From DATAUD01 sp036501665 (GTDB lineage Bacteria > Verrucomicrobiota > Verrucomicrobiia > Limisphaerales > Palsa-1400): 64,000 nt of DNA. This document shows positions 52,790-61,993 of the stretch, piece by piece (positions within the stretch are counted from its first letter, which is position 1; every line of letters begins with the position of its first letter). The stretch covers positions 59,256-123,255 of the forward strand of contig DASXZW010000068.1 in NCBI GenBank assembly GCA_036501665.1, given 5' to 3'. The notes under the pieces are model-generated. The model ran no database searches, had not been told where the DNA came from, and saw only the letters and a list, made by a program, of their open reading frames with translations. Position numbers and translations under genes: made by a program.

Positions 52790-53904
52790 CGCAGTTCGGT
52801 TCCGCATTCAAGGGCAAACGGGTCTTCGTTACCGGCCACACGGGATTCAAAGGATCGTGGCTCTGCGAATGGCTGCTCGGTCTCGGCGCGGAAGTCACCG
52901 GTTTCAGCCTCGCTGCCAAGACTGACCCCGCGCTCTTTGAGCAACTTGGTCTCGCACGTCGCCTGCGTCATATTATATGCGACATTCAGGAACCCGACCT
53001 GCTGACGAAGGCGGTCGTTGATTCCAAACCAGATTTCGTTTTCCATCTGGCGGCGCAAGCGTTGGTTCGTTATTCGTATGCGGAGCCTCGCGAAACTTTT
53101 CAGGTTAACGCAATCGGGACGTTGAACTTGCTCGAATCCCTCAGAAAAGTTAAAAAACCTTGCGCGGCCATTCTCGTCACAACAGATAAATGCTACCAAA
53201 ACCGCGAATGGCACCACGGCTATCGCGAAGAAGATGCGCTGGGGGGCCGCGATCCTTATAGCGCGAGCAAGGCCGCCGCAGAATTGATCATCGGTTCGTA
53301 TCGCGATTCTTTTTTTCAGGATCACGCGACCAAGATCGCCAGCACGCGCGCTGGGAATGTCATCGGCGGCGGCGATTGGGCGAAGGACCGCATTGTGCCC
53401 GATTGCATTTCCGCGCTGCAAAAAGGCAAACCGATTCCCGTACGCAACCGGCTTGCGACTCGCCCATGGCAGCATGTGCTTGAACCGCTCAGCGGCTATC
53501 TTTGGCTTGCGGCGTCGCTCGCCGAACCAAAACTGCGCCGAAGCGAGCTGACAGCGCTGACTTCCGCATTTAACTTCGGGCCGAATCGGGATTCCAATCG
53601 CACCGTCGCGGAATTGGTTGAGGAAATTTTGAAACATTGGCCCGGCACGTGGCAGGACAAGACCGATCCCAAAGCGCCGCACGAAGCGGGCCTGCTCCAA
53701 TTATCGACCGACAAGGCCTACGCGTTGCTGCGGTGGTTCCCGATCTGGTCGTTCTCCGAGGCGGTCGGCGCGACGGTCGATTGGTATCACGCCGCCGAAC
53801 AATTCAAAGGCGCGAAGGAATTTCAAAAACAAACGCAGGCGCAAATCGCCCAATACGTTGAACGCGCCGCTTCCGTGGCCGCGCCGTGGATGACTGCTTC
53901 ATGA
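52786..53904 (+). CDS. rfbG: CDP-glucose 4,6-dehydratase
   Basis: This is an extended SDR enzyme of 372 residues that turns CDP-glucose into CDP-4-keto-6-deoxyglucose. The NAD-binding motif is VFVTGHTGFKGSW, the active-site stretch is ILVTTDKCYQN, and a Tyr-x3-Lys lies in GRDPYSASKAAAELI. The ATG at 52786 is used, which overlaps the rfbF stop. Later motifs AGNVIGGGDWAKDRIVPD and RPWQHVLEPLSGYLWLA are typical of RfbG. It is second of three translationally coupled genes. Confidence 0.92.
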   Translation: MTQFGSAFKGKRVFVTGHTGFKGSWLCEWLLGLGAEVTGFSLAAKTDPALFEQLGLARRLRHIICDIQEPDLLTKAVVDSKPDFVFHLAAQALVRYSYAEPRETFQVNAIGTLNLLESLRKVKKPCAAILVTTDKCYQNREWHHGYREEDALGGRDPYSASKAAAELIIGSYRDSFFQDHATKIASTRAGNVIGGGDWAKDRIVPDCISALQKGKPIPVRNRLATRPWQHVLEPLSGYLWLAASLAEPKLRRSELTALTSAFNFGPNRDSNRTVAELVEEILKHWPGTWQDKTDPKAPHEAGLLQLSTDKAYALLRWFPIWSFSEAVGATVDWYHAAEQFKGAKEFQKQTQAQIAQYVERAASVAAPWMTAS

Positions 53905-55319
53905 ATTCTCCCGAAGAACTGCGCGCTGAAATACTCCGGCTGACACGCGAATTTTCCCACCAGTCGCACGCGGCCAATCTGCCCGGTTACGGCGAATCGC
54001 CGCGGCGAAAATTCACAGCGGGCGTCGATGTCGTTCCGTACGCGGGCCGCGTGTTCAATGGCGATGAAGTGGCCGCGGCGGTTTCGGCAACGCTGGATTT
54101 CTGGTTGACGCTTGGCAAGGAGGGCGTTGCGTTCGAGGAAGGCCTGGCGAAGTTTCTTGGTGTCAAGAACAGTGTTTTGTGCAACTCAGGCTCTTCGGCG
54201 AATTTGCTCGCCGTTTCCGCGCTTTCCAGCCCGAAGCTTGGCAATCGACGCCTCAAGCCCGGCGACGAAATCCTCACCGTGGCCGCCGGTTTTCCCACGA
54301 CCGTCGCGCCGATTCTGCAAAACGGATTCGTCCCGGTTTTTATTGACGCGGACCCGGTCACGTTGAACGGCAGAGTCGAGCAAATGGAGGAGGCTTTTTC
54401 GCCCGGCAAAACAAAAGCGGTTATTTTCGCGCACACGTTGGGCAATCCGTTTAATTTGTCCGCCGTCGCAGAATTTTGCAAAAAGCATGAGTTGTGGCTG
54501 ATCGAGGATAATTGCGACGCGCTCGGCTGCACTTACGACGGCAAGCTGACCGGCTCGTTCGGCGATCTTTCGACGCAATCATTTTATCCGCCGCACCATT
54601 TGACTCTCGGCGAAGGCGGCGCGGTGAATGTTGTCAACAGTTTGAAGTTGAAGGTTGTCGTGGAGAGCTTCCGCGATTGGGGACGGGACTGCTGGTGCGC
54701 CAGCGGCATGGACAACACATGCGGAAAAAGGTTTGACTGGCAATTGGGCGAACTCCCGAAGGGATACGATCACAAATACATTTATTCGCACCTCGGCTAC
54801 AATCTCAAACCGCTCGACATCCAGGCGGCCATCGGGCGCGCGCAATTGGAGAAGCTCCCGCACTTCGTCCAGGCGCGCATTGACAACTGGAATTATCTCC
54901 GGCGCGGGTTAAACGATTACGCAGAGTTTTTTGATTTCATGCTGCCAACGCATGCGACGGGTTGGTCGCCGGAAGGTTTTACGTGGGATGATTCCGGGCA
55001 TCGCACGGTTTGTTCATGGTTCGGATTCATGCTGCGCGTCAAACCCGGCGGGCCGTTTTCCAAGGTCGCGCTTGCCCGGCACCTTGACAATAATAAAATT
55101 GGCAATCGGATGCTTTTCGGCGGCAATCTCCTGCGCCAGCCGGTGATGGTGCAACTCAAGAAGGACCGCCCCGGCTCTTTCCGCGTCGCGGGAAATATGG
55201 ACGGCGCGGACAAGATCATGAACGAGGTGCTTTTCATCGGAACCTATCCGGGCCTGACGCGCGAAATGCTTGATTACGTCATAGACATAATCCAAAAGTT
55301 TTGCCGGAGCAAAAAATGA
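53901..55319 (+). CDS. rfbH: CDP-4-keto-6-deoxyglucose 3-dehydrase (E1)
   Basis: This PMP-dependent iron-sulfur enzyme of 472 residues catalyses C3 deoxygenation. It is an aspartate-aminotransferase-like fold without the catalytic Lys: the position reads SFYPPHHLTLGEGGA with His in its place, the hallmark of E1. Cys residues for the [2Fe-2S] site are in DWGRDCWCASGMDNTCGKRF. The start at 53901 overlaps the rfbG stop; 53886 is an alternative. The E3 reductase that E1 needs is not next to it. Confidence 0.92.
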   Translation: MNSPEELRAEILRLTREFSHQSHAANLPGYGESPRRKFTAGVDVVPYAGRVFNGDEVAAAVSATLDFWLTLGKEGVAFEEGLAKFLGVKNSVLCNSGSSANLLAVSALSSPKLGNRRLKPGDEILTVAAGFPTTVAPILQNGFVPVFIDADPVTLNGRVEQMEEAFSPGKTKAVIFAHTLGNPFNLSAVAEFCKKHELWLIEDNCDALGCTYDGKLTGSFGDLSTQSFYPPHHLTLGEGGAVNVVNSLKLKVVVESFRDWGRDCWCASGMDNTCGKRFDWQLGELPKGYDHKYIYSHLGYNLKPLDIQAAIGRAQLEKLPHFVQARIDNWNYLRRGLNDYAEFFDFMLPTHATGWSPEGFTWDDSGHRTVCSWFGFMLRVKPGGPFSKVALARHLDNNKIGNRMLFGGNLLRQPVMVQLKKDRPGSFRVAGNMDGADKIMNEVLFIGTYPGLTREMLDYVIDIIQKFCRSKK

Positions 55320-56362
55320 GCGCGAGCGGAAATCCCTTATCCGCGGACTTAGACCATATTCTCGATCATACGCGGGGCCATTGGGACGAAGCGCGTGGAG
55401 CACGTTTTTTTGTTACAGGCGGCACCGGATTTTTTGGCTGCTGGCTGCTTGAAAGTTTCGCATGGGCAAACGAACGCCTTTCGTTGGGCGCGGAAATGCT
55501 CGTCTTGACGCGAAACCTGTCCGCGTTCCAAAAAAAAGCGCCGCATCTGGCCAATCGCGCGGACATACGATTTCAAGTTGGGGACGCGCGGGATTTTGAA
55601 TTTCCTTCGGGCGAGTATCCGTTCGTGATTCACGCGGCCACTGAGGCCAGCGCAAAACTGAACAACGAAAATCCGGCGTTGATGCTGGACACGATCGTCG
55701 CCGGAACGCGGCGCGCGGTGGAATTTGTAGGGCAATGCGGGACGAAGAAGTTCCTCTTGACTAGTTCGGGAGCCGTTTACGGAAACCAGCCTCCCGATCT
55801 CATTCGCGTCAGCGAGGATTACGCGGGCGGCCCAAGCGTTTCCGATCCCCGAAGCGCTTACGCCGAAGGAAAACGGATGAGCGAATTGCTCTGCGCCCTC
55901 GCGTCGCGCCAGCAGCGTTTCGAGCCGAAGATAGCGCGCTGCTATGCGTTTGTGGGACCGTATTTGCCTCTGGACGCGCATTTTGCCATCGGCAATTTTA
56001 TTGGCGACACCATTGCAGGCAGTCCGATAACAATCAGCGGAGACGGAACACCCTACCGTTCTTATCTGTACGCCGCCGACTTGGCGATCTGGCTTTGGAC
56101 GATTCTCTTTCGCGGGACGGCAAATCGCCCGTATAATGTTGGCTCCGCCGATCCTGTGAATATCGCCGAGACCGCAGCAGCCGTTAGCCGCGCCTTGCCG
56201 GGAAATGTTCCCGTAAATATTCTGCAAAAGCCGGTCGCGGGCCAACCCGCCCAGCGTTATGTGCCCGATACCACTCGCGCACAAAGCGAACTTGGGCTTA
56301 AGCAATTCATTCAATTAGACGATGCCATTCAGAGAACTGCTCGATGGCATTCACGCATGTAG
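55316..56362 (+). CDS. NAD-dependent epimerase/dehydratase (SDR), RfbJ-like
   Basis: This is an extended SDR protein of 348 residues. The NAD(P)-binding motif is FFVTGGTGFFGCWLL, the catalytic Ser is in LTSSGAVYGN, and Tyr-x3-Lys is in SAYAEGKRMSE. The ATG at 55316 overlaps the rfbH stop. In position and type it resembles the CDP-abequose/paratose synthases (RfbJ/RfbS) that reduce the 4-keto group, but sequence by eye cannot separate these from other SDRs. It is the likely reductase of the CDP-3,6-dideoxy-4-keto sugar, or of a branched derivative. Confidence 0.82.
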   Translation: MSASGNPLSADLDHILDHTRGHWDEARGARFFVTGGTGFFGCWLLESFAWANERLSLGAEMLVLTRNLSAFQKKAPHLANRADIRFQVGDARDFEFPSGEYPFVIHAATEASAKLNNENPALMLDTIVAGTRRAVEFVGQCGTKKFLLTSSGAVYGNQPPDLIRVSEDYAGGPSVSDPRSAYAEGKRMSELLCALASRQQRFEPKIARCYAFVGPYLPLDAHFAIGNFIGDTIAGSPITISGDGTPYRSYLYAADLAIWLWTILFRGTANRPYNVGSADPVNIAETAAAVSRALPGNVPVNILQKPVAGQPAQRYVPDTTRAQSELGLKQFIQLDDAIQRTARWHSRM

Positions 56363-56410
56363 AGACGGGGCACAAGGGCGAACGACCCCAGGTTTGGGGC
56401 GCGTAAGCCT

Positions 56411-57490
56411 ATGGCCACGACGCTCTCGGACGCAGTCGATCAAAAGCGCAACAACCTGAACGCGGTGCGGCTTTTTCTCGCGCTGACTGTTCTCGCGTAT
56501 CATTGCAGCCCGCTGACGCGCGGCGCGGACCATCATCAGGGAATCCTTCCTTATTTTGGCGACACAGCGGTGGACTTGTTTTTTCTCATCAGCGGCCTGC
56601 TGATAACCGCCAGTTGGCAAAGATCGAAATCGGCGACGGATTTTTTGCGCAAACGCGTCTTGCGAATTTATCCGGGGTTCATCGGAGCGTACGCCTTTTC
56701 GGTCGCCGCGATGATTTGGGCAAACCCTGCGGTTTTGAACAAGCTCGTTTCACTTCACGGACTGAGCGGCGTTCTCACGGACTGCGTCACGCTGACCAAT
56801 TACATGCTTCGCGGGAGTGGCGTGTTTCCCTCGAATCCCTACTTTGGATCGGCGGACGGTTCCTTGTGGACGATTCCTTACGAGTTCGGCTGCTACCTGC
56901 TGGTCGCAATCGTGGGCATATTTTGTCTGTTCAAATTCCGCCGGCTCGCCATTGCAGGATTGATCGGAGCGTATGTGTATTTTTGCATTTCAGTATTCAA
57001 AAACGCCGAAGTGACCACGCCGGGCCGACGATTTTTGACATATTTTCTGGCAGGGACGTGCTGCTGGCTTTGGCGCGAAAAAATCCCGTTGCGCGGAACA
57101 ATTGTGTCGGCTTCTTTGGCGGTAATGATCGTTGCGGCGTTTTCGCGTCCGGTGTGGCTTTTGGTTGAACCGATCTGCTTAACTTACGCGTGCTTGTGGA
57201 TCGGATTTACGAATCCTTGGAAAGCGACAAGTTGGTGCGACCACACGGACCTTTCTTACGGCGTCTATCTTTACGCGTTTACTGTCCAACAAATCATCGC
57301 GACAACTGCGTGGGGGCGGAATCCCTTCGTGATGCTTTCCGTCGCGATGCCAGCTACAATCTTCGTCGCGTATGTGAGTTGGACCCTGATCGAAAAGCGG
57401 TGCCTCGCATTCAAACCGCAGACGTCTGCCAACCGTCCGCTTGCCAAATCAGATGTGACTACATTCACAACTGTCGCCGGAAAAATTTGA
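56411..57490 (+). CDS. Acyltransferase 3 family membrane protein
   Basis: This is a 359-residue membrane protein of the acyltransferase 3 (OafA-like) type with about ten membrane segments. Key early residues are visible: NLNAVRLFLALTVLAYHCSP with the RxxR/His active site, and VDLFFLISGLLI. These proteins O-acylate sugars of surface glycans, often with an acetyl donor. It lies 48 nt after the SDR in the rfb operon, so acetylation of the same glycan fits. No SGNH domain is fused. Confidence 0.88.
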   Translation: MATTLSDAVDQKRNNLNAVRLFLALTVLAYHCSPLTRGADHHQGILPYFGDTAVDLFFLISGLLITASWQRSKSATDFLRKRVLRIYPGFIGAYAFSVAAMIWANPAVLNKLVSLHGLSGVLTDCVTLTNYMLRGSGVFPSNPYFGSADGSLWTIPYEFGCYLLVAIVGIFCLFKFRRLAIAGLIGAYVYFCISVFKNAEVTTPGRRFLTYFLAGTCCWLWREKIPLRGTIVSASLAVMIVAAFSRPVWLLVEPICLTYACLWIGFTNPWKATSWCDHTDLSYGVYLYAFTVQQIIATTAWGRNPFVMLSVAMPATIFVAYVSWTLIEKRCLAFKPQTSANRPLAKSDVTTFTTVAGKI

Positions 57491-57531
57491 CCGCGGATCG
57501 CACGGATCAATTCAACTCAATGTCGGCGCTT

Positions 57532-58143
57532 TTAGCGAGGAGCGGCGTGAAAACCGATTTCACGTTTCGGTTTCATTTTGCGAGCCTGATCTTCGGCAAT
57601 GAGGCGTTTGATCGCGTCAAACACGACACGAAATTGCTCATCGTATTTCTTTTCCATGGAATCGATGCGGCGGGCGAGGTCACGATTGGAATCCATGAGG
57701 CGCCGCAGTTGCACAAATGTGCGCATGATGGCTACATTGACAGCAACGGCTCGAGGTGAACGAAGCACACTGGAAAGCATCGCCACACCCTGTTCAGTGA
57801 AAGCGTACGGCAGATAGGCGCGGCCTCGGTGTTTCCGGGAACTCATCACAGTTTGTGATGAGTTCGAGGTACGGCCTGAAACCGGGATGTCCAATTGCGA
57901 GCCAAAATCGCTGACAGAGTTCGCCTCAGCGGACGTGAGCCGAAACATGAAATCAGCCGGGAACCGGACGCGGTTGCGCTTGACGGCTTGATTTAACGCG
58001 CGCGCCTCGACCCTGTAAAGGATTGCGAGGTCAAAATCCAGGATTACCTTTTCGTGACGAATCCAATGGACCTTCGGAGCAATGGCCAAAGGCGACAGGG
58101 CAATATTACGCTGCGGCATAGAAACCTTGTTTCGGCGATTCAT
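57532..58143 (-). CDS. ORF6N-domain protein
   Basis: This is a 203-residue protein with an N-terminal ORF6N domain (KVHWIRHEKVILDFDLAILY, then NQAVKRNRVRFPADFMFRLT). This fold occurs in phage and mobile-element proteins, usually with a DNA-binding role. A helical C-terminal part (VAIMRTFVQLRRLMDSNRDL, then a coiled stretch KKYDEQFRVVFDAI) follows. It lies inside the plus-strand rfb region on the opposite strand, so it is probably an insertion. A start at 58119 is an alternative to 58143. Confidence 0.82.
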   Translation of the reverse strand: MNRRNKVSMPQRNIALSPLAIAPKVHWIRHEKVILDFDLAILYRVEARALNQAVKRNRVRFPADFMFRLTSAEANSVSDFGSQLDIPVSGRTSNSSQTVMSSRKHRGRAYLPYAFTEQGVAMLSSVLRSPRAVAVNVAIMRTFVQLRRLMDSNRDLARRIDSMEKKYDEQFRVVFDAIKRLIAEDQARKMKPKREIGFHAAPR

Positions 58144-58317
58144 TGAGCAGCCAGTTTATCCGCGAAACATCCGTTGTCGAACATAATTCTCGAAGACCAG
58201 GGCGATAACGAATTTTACCGCAATCCTCCGGCGTGAATGCAGATGCCCGGGGGCCGAGATAACAATTGAAATCACCAAGGCGCCGGGTTATTCAAAATGG
58301 GCATTATTGCACATTAA

Positions 58318-60123
58318 ATGAAGCGAGTTGCGGATTACATTTTTGATCATTTGGCGGAGACCGGGACAAAGCACGTATTCCTCCTGACAGGAGGCGGGGC
58401 GATGTTTCTTAACGACGCGCTCGCGCGGTGTTCCCAGCTTCAATACGTTTGCGGGCATCATGAGCAGGCCCTCGCGATGGCGGCGGAAGCGTATGCGCGG
58501 GTCTCGGGACGCACAGGAGTCTTGAGCGTGACGACGGGGCCAGGCGGCATCAACGCGCTCAACGGCGTGTTCGGAGCGTTTGCTGATTCCGTTCCGATGC
58601 TCGTGATTTCGGGCCAGGTGAAGTTGGAAACATGTCTGGCGTCATATCAATTGCCTAAGCTTCGGCAACTCGGCGATCAGGAGGTGGACATTATCAGAAT
58701 GGCTTCCGGGATCACGAAATATGCCGTGCTCGTGACCGATCCAAAAACAATCCGCTATCATTTGGAAAAAGCGCTGCATCTCACGCAGGCAGGCCGACCC
58801 GGCCCGTGTTGGATCGATATTCCCGTGGATGTGCAATCGGCGATGATCGATCCGGAAAGTTTGCAGGGCTTTGATTCCGCCAAAGAAGAACCGCCAATTG
58901 ACCAGGCAGCTCTAACCGCCGCTTGCCGCGACATCGTCGCCAAAATCAAAAATGCCAAGCGTCCTGTAATCATGCCCGGATCGGGTGTCCATTTGGCGGG
59001 TGCGCTGAAACAATTTGAAACGGTCGTGGCCAAACTTGGCATTCCGGTCGTGCAGGCGTGGACTGCGCCGGATTTGGTTCCCTGGGATGATCCACATTAT
59101 TGTGGAAGGGCCAGCAGCATTGGTGATCGCGCGGGAAATTTCAGCGTGCAGAACGCCGACCTGCTGTTGGTGCTCGGTTCGCGCCTCAACATTCGCCAGA
59201 TCAGTTACAATTGGAAAGACTTCGCAAAGAACGCGTACAAAATCCAGGTCGATGTCGATCCGGCCGAGTTGGACAAGCCGACGGTGAAACCCGACATGCC
59301 CGTCGTCGCGAATCTGCGCGATTTTCTTCCTGAATTGACCCGGCAGATTGACGCCGCAAAATTTGATGGTCGTACGCATGCTGACTGGCTCGCCTGGTGT
59401 CGCAAACGCGTCGCGCGCTATCCCGTGGTAACGGAGAAACAGCGCGCCGCAGTTCCCATCGCGTCGTATAATTTCCTCGATGTCTTGATTAAAAAACTTT
59501 CCGCAAGAGACATTATCGTGTGCGCTAACGCGACCGCTTCGGTGGTCCCCTTTCAAGTCGCCCAACTCAAACGCGGGATGCGGATGTTTGCAAATTCCGG
59601 CAGTGCTTCGATGGGGTACGATTTTCCAGCGTCGATCGGTGCAGCAGTCGCGGGCGACGGGCGGCGGGTTATCTGCCTTGCCGGGGAAGGCAGCGGACAG
59701 TTGAACATCCAGGAATTGCAGACGATCAAGCACTATCAGTTTCCGATAAAGATTTTTGTGCTGAACAACGACGGCTATCTCTCCATGCGTCTGACGCAAG
59801 GCGGTTTTTTCAAAGGCAATTTCATCGGCGAAAGTCCCCGCAGTGGAATTTCGTTTCCTGATTACGTGAAGGTCGCCACCGCATACGGTTTGCACGCATT
59901 TCGCATTGAAGGCGCTGACTTCGCATCGAAGGTTGATGAATTTCTCGCGTTGCCGGGACCGGCTTTGTGCGAAGTCATGCTTGACCCAAATCAGGGCTTT
60001 GAACCGCGCCTAAGCTCGCGACAATTGCCCGATGGGAAGATCGTGACCGCTTCGTTCGAGGATATGGCGCCGTTCTTGAGCCGCGAAGAACTTGCTGAAA
60101 ACATGATTGACCCCGCGAAATGA
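58318..60123 (+). CDS. ThDP-dependent enzyme, acetolactate-synthase-like (YerE-type candidate)
   Basis: This is a thiamine-diphosphate enzyme of 601 residues. The N-terminal activating Glu is in HHEQALAMAAEAYAR, a central domain (about 190-330) has no obvious FAD motif, and the C-terminal ThDP motif reads GEGSGQLN...LNNDGY, where the family has GDG. Such enzymes in CDP-dideoxysugar clusters, for example YerE, transfer a C2 unit from pyruvate to a 4-keto sugar to make branched sugars. That role is inferred from the rfbF-G-H context. It overlaps the HAD gene (60120-60123). Confidence 0.82.
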   Translation: MKRVADYIFDHLAETGTKHVFLLTGGGAMFLNDALARCSQLQYVCGHHEQALAMAAEAYARVSGRTGVLSVTTGPGGINALNGVFGAFADSVPMLVISGQVKLETCLASYQLPKLRQLGDQEVDIIRMASGITKYAVLVTDPKTIRYHLEKALHLTQAGRPGPCWIDIPVDVQSAMIDPESLQGFDSAKEEPPIDQAALTAACRDIVAKIKNAKRPVIMPGSGVHLAGALKQFETVVAKLGIPVVQAWTAPDLVPWDDPHYCGRASSIGDRAGNFSVQNADLLLVLGSRLNIRQISYNWKDFAKNAYKIQVDVDPAELDKPTVKPDMPVVANLRDFLPELTRQIDAAKFDGRTHADWLAWCRKRVARYPVVTEKQRAAVPIASYNFLDVLIKKLSARDIIVCANATASVVPFQVAQLKRGMRMFANSGSASMGYDFPASIGAAVAGDGRRVICLAGEGSGQLNIQELQTIKHYQFPIKIFVLNNDGYLSMRLTQGGFFKGNFIGESPRSGISFPDYVKVATAYGLHAFRIEGADFASKVDEFLALPGPALCEVMLDPNQGFEPRLSSRQLPDGKIVTASFEDMAPFLSREELAENMIDPAK

Positions 60124-60764
60124 CTTGCAGGTCGTTGATTCTGGACCTGGACGGAACGCTGATTGATTCAAGGCCGGGCATTTTGGAGAGTATCACCGTC
60201 GCGGCGACCGCGGTATTTCCGGGTGTCAAATTTGATCCAGCGAGCATTGTCCTTGGCCCGCCAATACAGCAGATGTTTGCCGTCATGTTTCCTGATGGAA
60301 CGGAGGCGGGTCGGGAAAAGCTGTTGTTGGCTTTTCGTGAACATTATGATCGCACAGGCCATCTCAAGACGGAACTTTACGGCGACGTGCGAGAGATACT
60401 TTCCCTGTGCCAGAAACGCGGCATTGATCTTTACATTGCCACAAACAAACCGGCGCGTATTTCATCGGCGATTCTGGCCAACTTTAAGATTGGAGAATGC
60501 TTTCGGACGCTGATGGCAATTGATTCGGTTGCGCCGCCGTTTCCAGGCAAGACCGCGATCATGCGACATCTCTTGCGGGAACATAAATTGGACACTCAAA
60601 CTGCGCTTTATGTTGGCGACTCAGCCGAAGACGCGAAAGCGGCAAACGAATGCGACGTGCGGTTCGTTTGGGCAGCCTACGGATACGGGAAGCTGAATGC
60701 CGAGGTGAAAGCTCCTTTTGGGACCATCCACGACTTCGGTGCATTGACGCCATTCCTGGAATAA
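60120..60764 (+). CDS. HAD-family phosphatase
   Basis: This is a HAD-superfamily hydrolase of 214 residues with a phosphoglycolate-phosphatase-like core. Motif I is LILDLDGTLID with the nucleophile Asp, motif II is YIATNKPARISS (Thr), and the last motif is YVGDSAEDAKAANE (acidic pair). It starts at ATG 60120, overlapping the ThDP gene stop. In sugar clusters such HAD enzymes often dephosphorylate a sugar or nonulosonate phosphate, which suits the NeuB-like gene next to it, but the substrate is not known. Confidence 0.88.
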   Translation: MTCRSLILDLDGTLIDSRPGILESITVAATAVFPGVKFDPASIVLGPPIQQMFAVMFPDGTEAGREKLLLAFREHYDRTGHLKTELYGDVREILSLCQKRGIDLYIATNKPARISSAILANFKIGECFRTLMAIDSVAPPFPGKTAIMRHLLREHKLDTQTALYVGDSAEDAKAANECDVRFVWAAYGYGKLNAEVKAPFGTIHDFGALTPFLE

Positions 60765-60819
60765 AACTGTGGGCTGGCAATCAGCGTGTTTTTCAGTATA
60801 GTTTGTCGATTCATAAACG

Positions 60820-61965
60820 ATGAAGGCCGATATTTTTGAAGATTTATTTGTCCTGGAAATGGCGAACAACCATTTGGGCAAACTTGACCGCGGATTGGCG
60901 ATTATTGACAAGTTCAGCAAAATTGTCCGATTCAACAACATCGTCGCCACGATCAAAATCCAGTTGCGCGACGTCAACACGTTGATCCACGCGAACTACC
61001 GTCATCGCGAAGACATCCGTTACATCAAAAAAACTCTGCACACAGCGATGGCGACTGAGAACTACGCGACGCTGGTCAACGCCGTGCGAAAATCCGGTTG
61101 CAAGACCAGTGCGACGCCGTTCGATGAGACTTCCGTCGATCTCTGCGTCAATCTAGGAATTGAGATCATCAAGCTGGCCAGTTCCGATTTGAACGATTGG
61201 TTCCTCATCGAAAAAATCGCAAAGACACGCAAGCCCGTGATTGCCTCAACCGGCGGTTCGTCGCTTAAGGACATCGACGACCTGGTGAAATTCTTCGAGA
61301 ACAGGAACATTCCGCTCGCAATCAATCATTGCGTTTCCCTTTACCCCACGGAGGACAGCGAGCTGGAAATGAACCAGATCGACTTTCTGCGCAATCGTTA
61401 TCCGAGCGTGACCGTTGGCTTTTCCACCCACGAATATCACAGTTGGGACACTTCGATGTATATCGCTTATGCCAAGGGCGCGCGCACGTTCGAGCGGCAT
61501 GTCGATATTTCGGACGATGGGGTGCAAATCTCTCCCTATTGCAGTTCGCCAGCGCAAGTCGATACATGGTTCAAGGCGTTCCGCAAAGCCAAGGAAATGT
61601 GCGGAGGAGGCTCGGAAACAAAACGGGTTCCGCCAACCAGCGAAATCAAGTATCTGGACGCCCTGGTTCGCGGCGTGTATGCAAGACATGATTTGCCCGT
61701 CGGCACTGCCTTGACCGATGACGATGTCTATCTGGCAATTCCGCTGCTCAAAGGCCAGATTTCCTGCCGCGAACTGATGCGCGGTGAAGTCTTGCTTCGA
61801 GAAGTCAAGAAAGACGCGCCGTTGAGCATCGACGATATTGACAGCCCCTATTCCTACTCCGAGAGCCTGAAGAAAACGATCTATGACCGCGGCCTCGACC
61901 CGGCTTCCGGAGAGGATCCGGCCGCCAAGGGTTCCAAGGGCATCGACCAGTCAAACAAGGGTTAA
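60820..61965 (+). CDS. NeuB-family (sialic acid synthase-like) protein
   Basis: This is a 381-residue TIM-barrel enzyme with a C-terminal antifreeze-like (SAF) domain. The NeuB-type signatures are CKTSATPFDETSVD, IIKLASSDLNDW and VIASTGGSSLKDID. The classical sequence changes are GFSTHEYHSWDTS (family SDHT-like) and GARTFERHVDIS (EKH is ERH). Residues about 280-345 form the SAF domain. These enzymes condense PEP with an N-acyl hexosamine. No NeuA or NeuC is nearby, so the product is uncertain. Confidence 0.82.
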   Translation: MKADIFEDLFVLEMANNHLGKLDRGLAIIDKFSKIVRFNNIVATIKIQLRDVNTLIHANYRHREDIRYIKKTLHTAMATENYATLVNAVRKSGCKTSATPFDETSVDLCVNLGIEIIKLASSDLNDWFLIEKIAKTRKPVIASTGGSSLKDIDDLVKFFENRNIPLAINHCVSLYPTEDSELEMNQIDFLRNRYPSVTVGFSTHEYHSWDTSMYIAYAKGARTFERHVDISDDGVQISPYCSSPAQVDTWFKAFRKAKEMCGGGSETKRVPPTSEIKYLDALVRGVYARHDLPVGTALTDDDVYLAIPLLKGQISCRELMRGEVLLREVKKDAPLSIDDIDSPYSYSESLKKTIYDRGLDPASGEDPAAKGSKGIDQSNKG

Positions 61966-61993
61966 TTCAGGCGTCGGCTCACCTCCTAACAGA

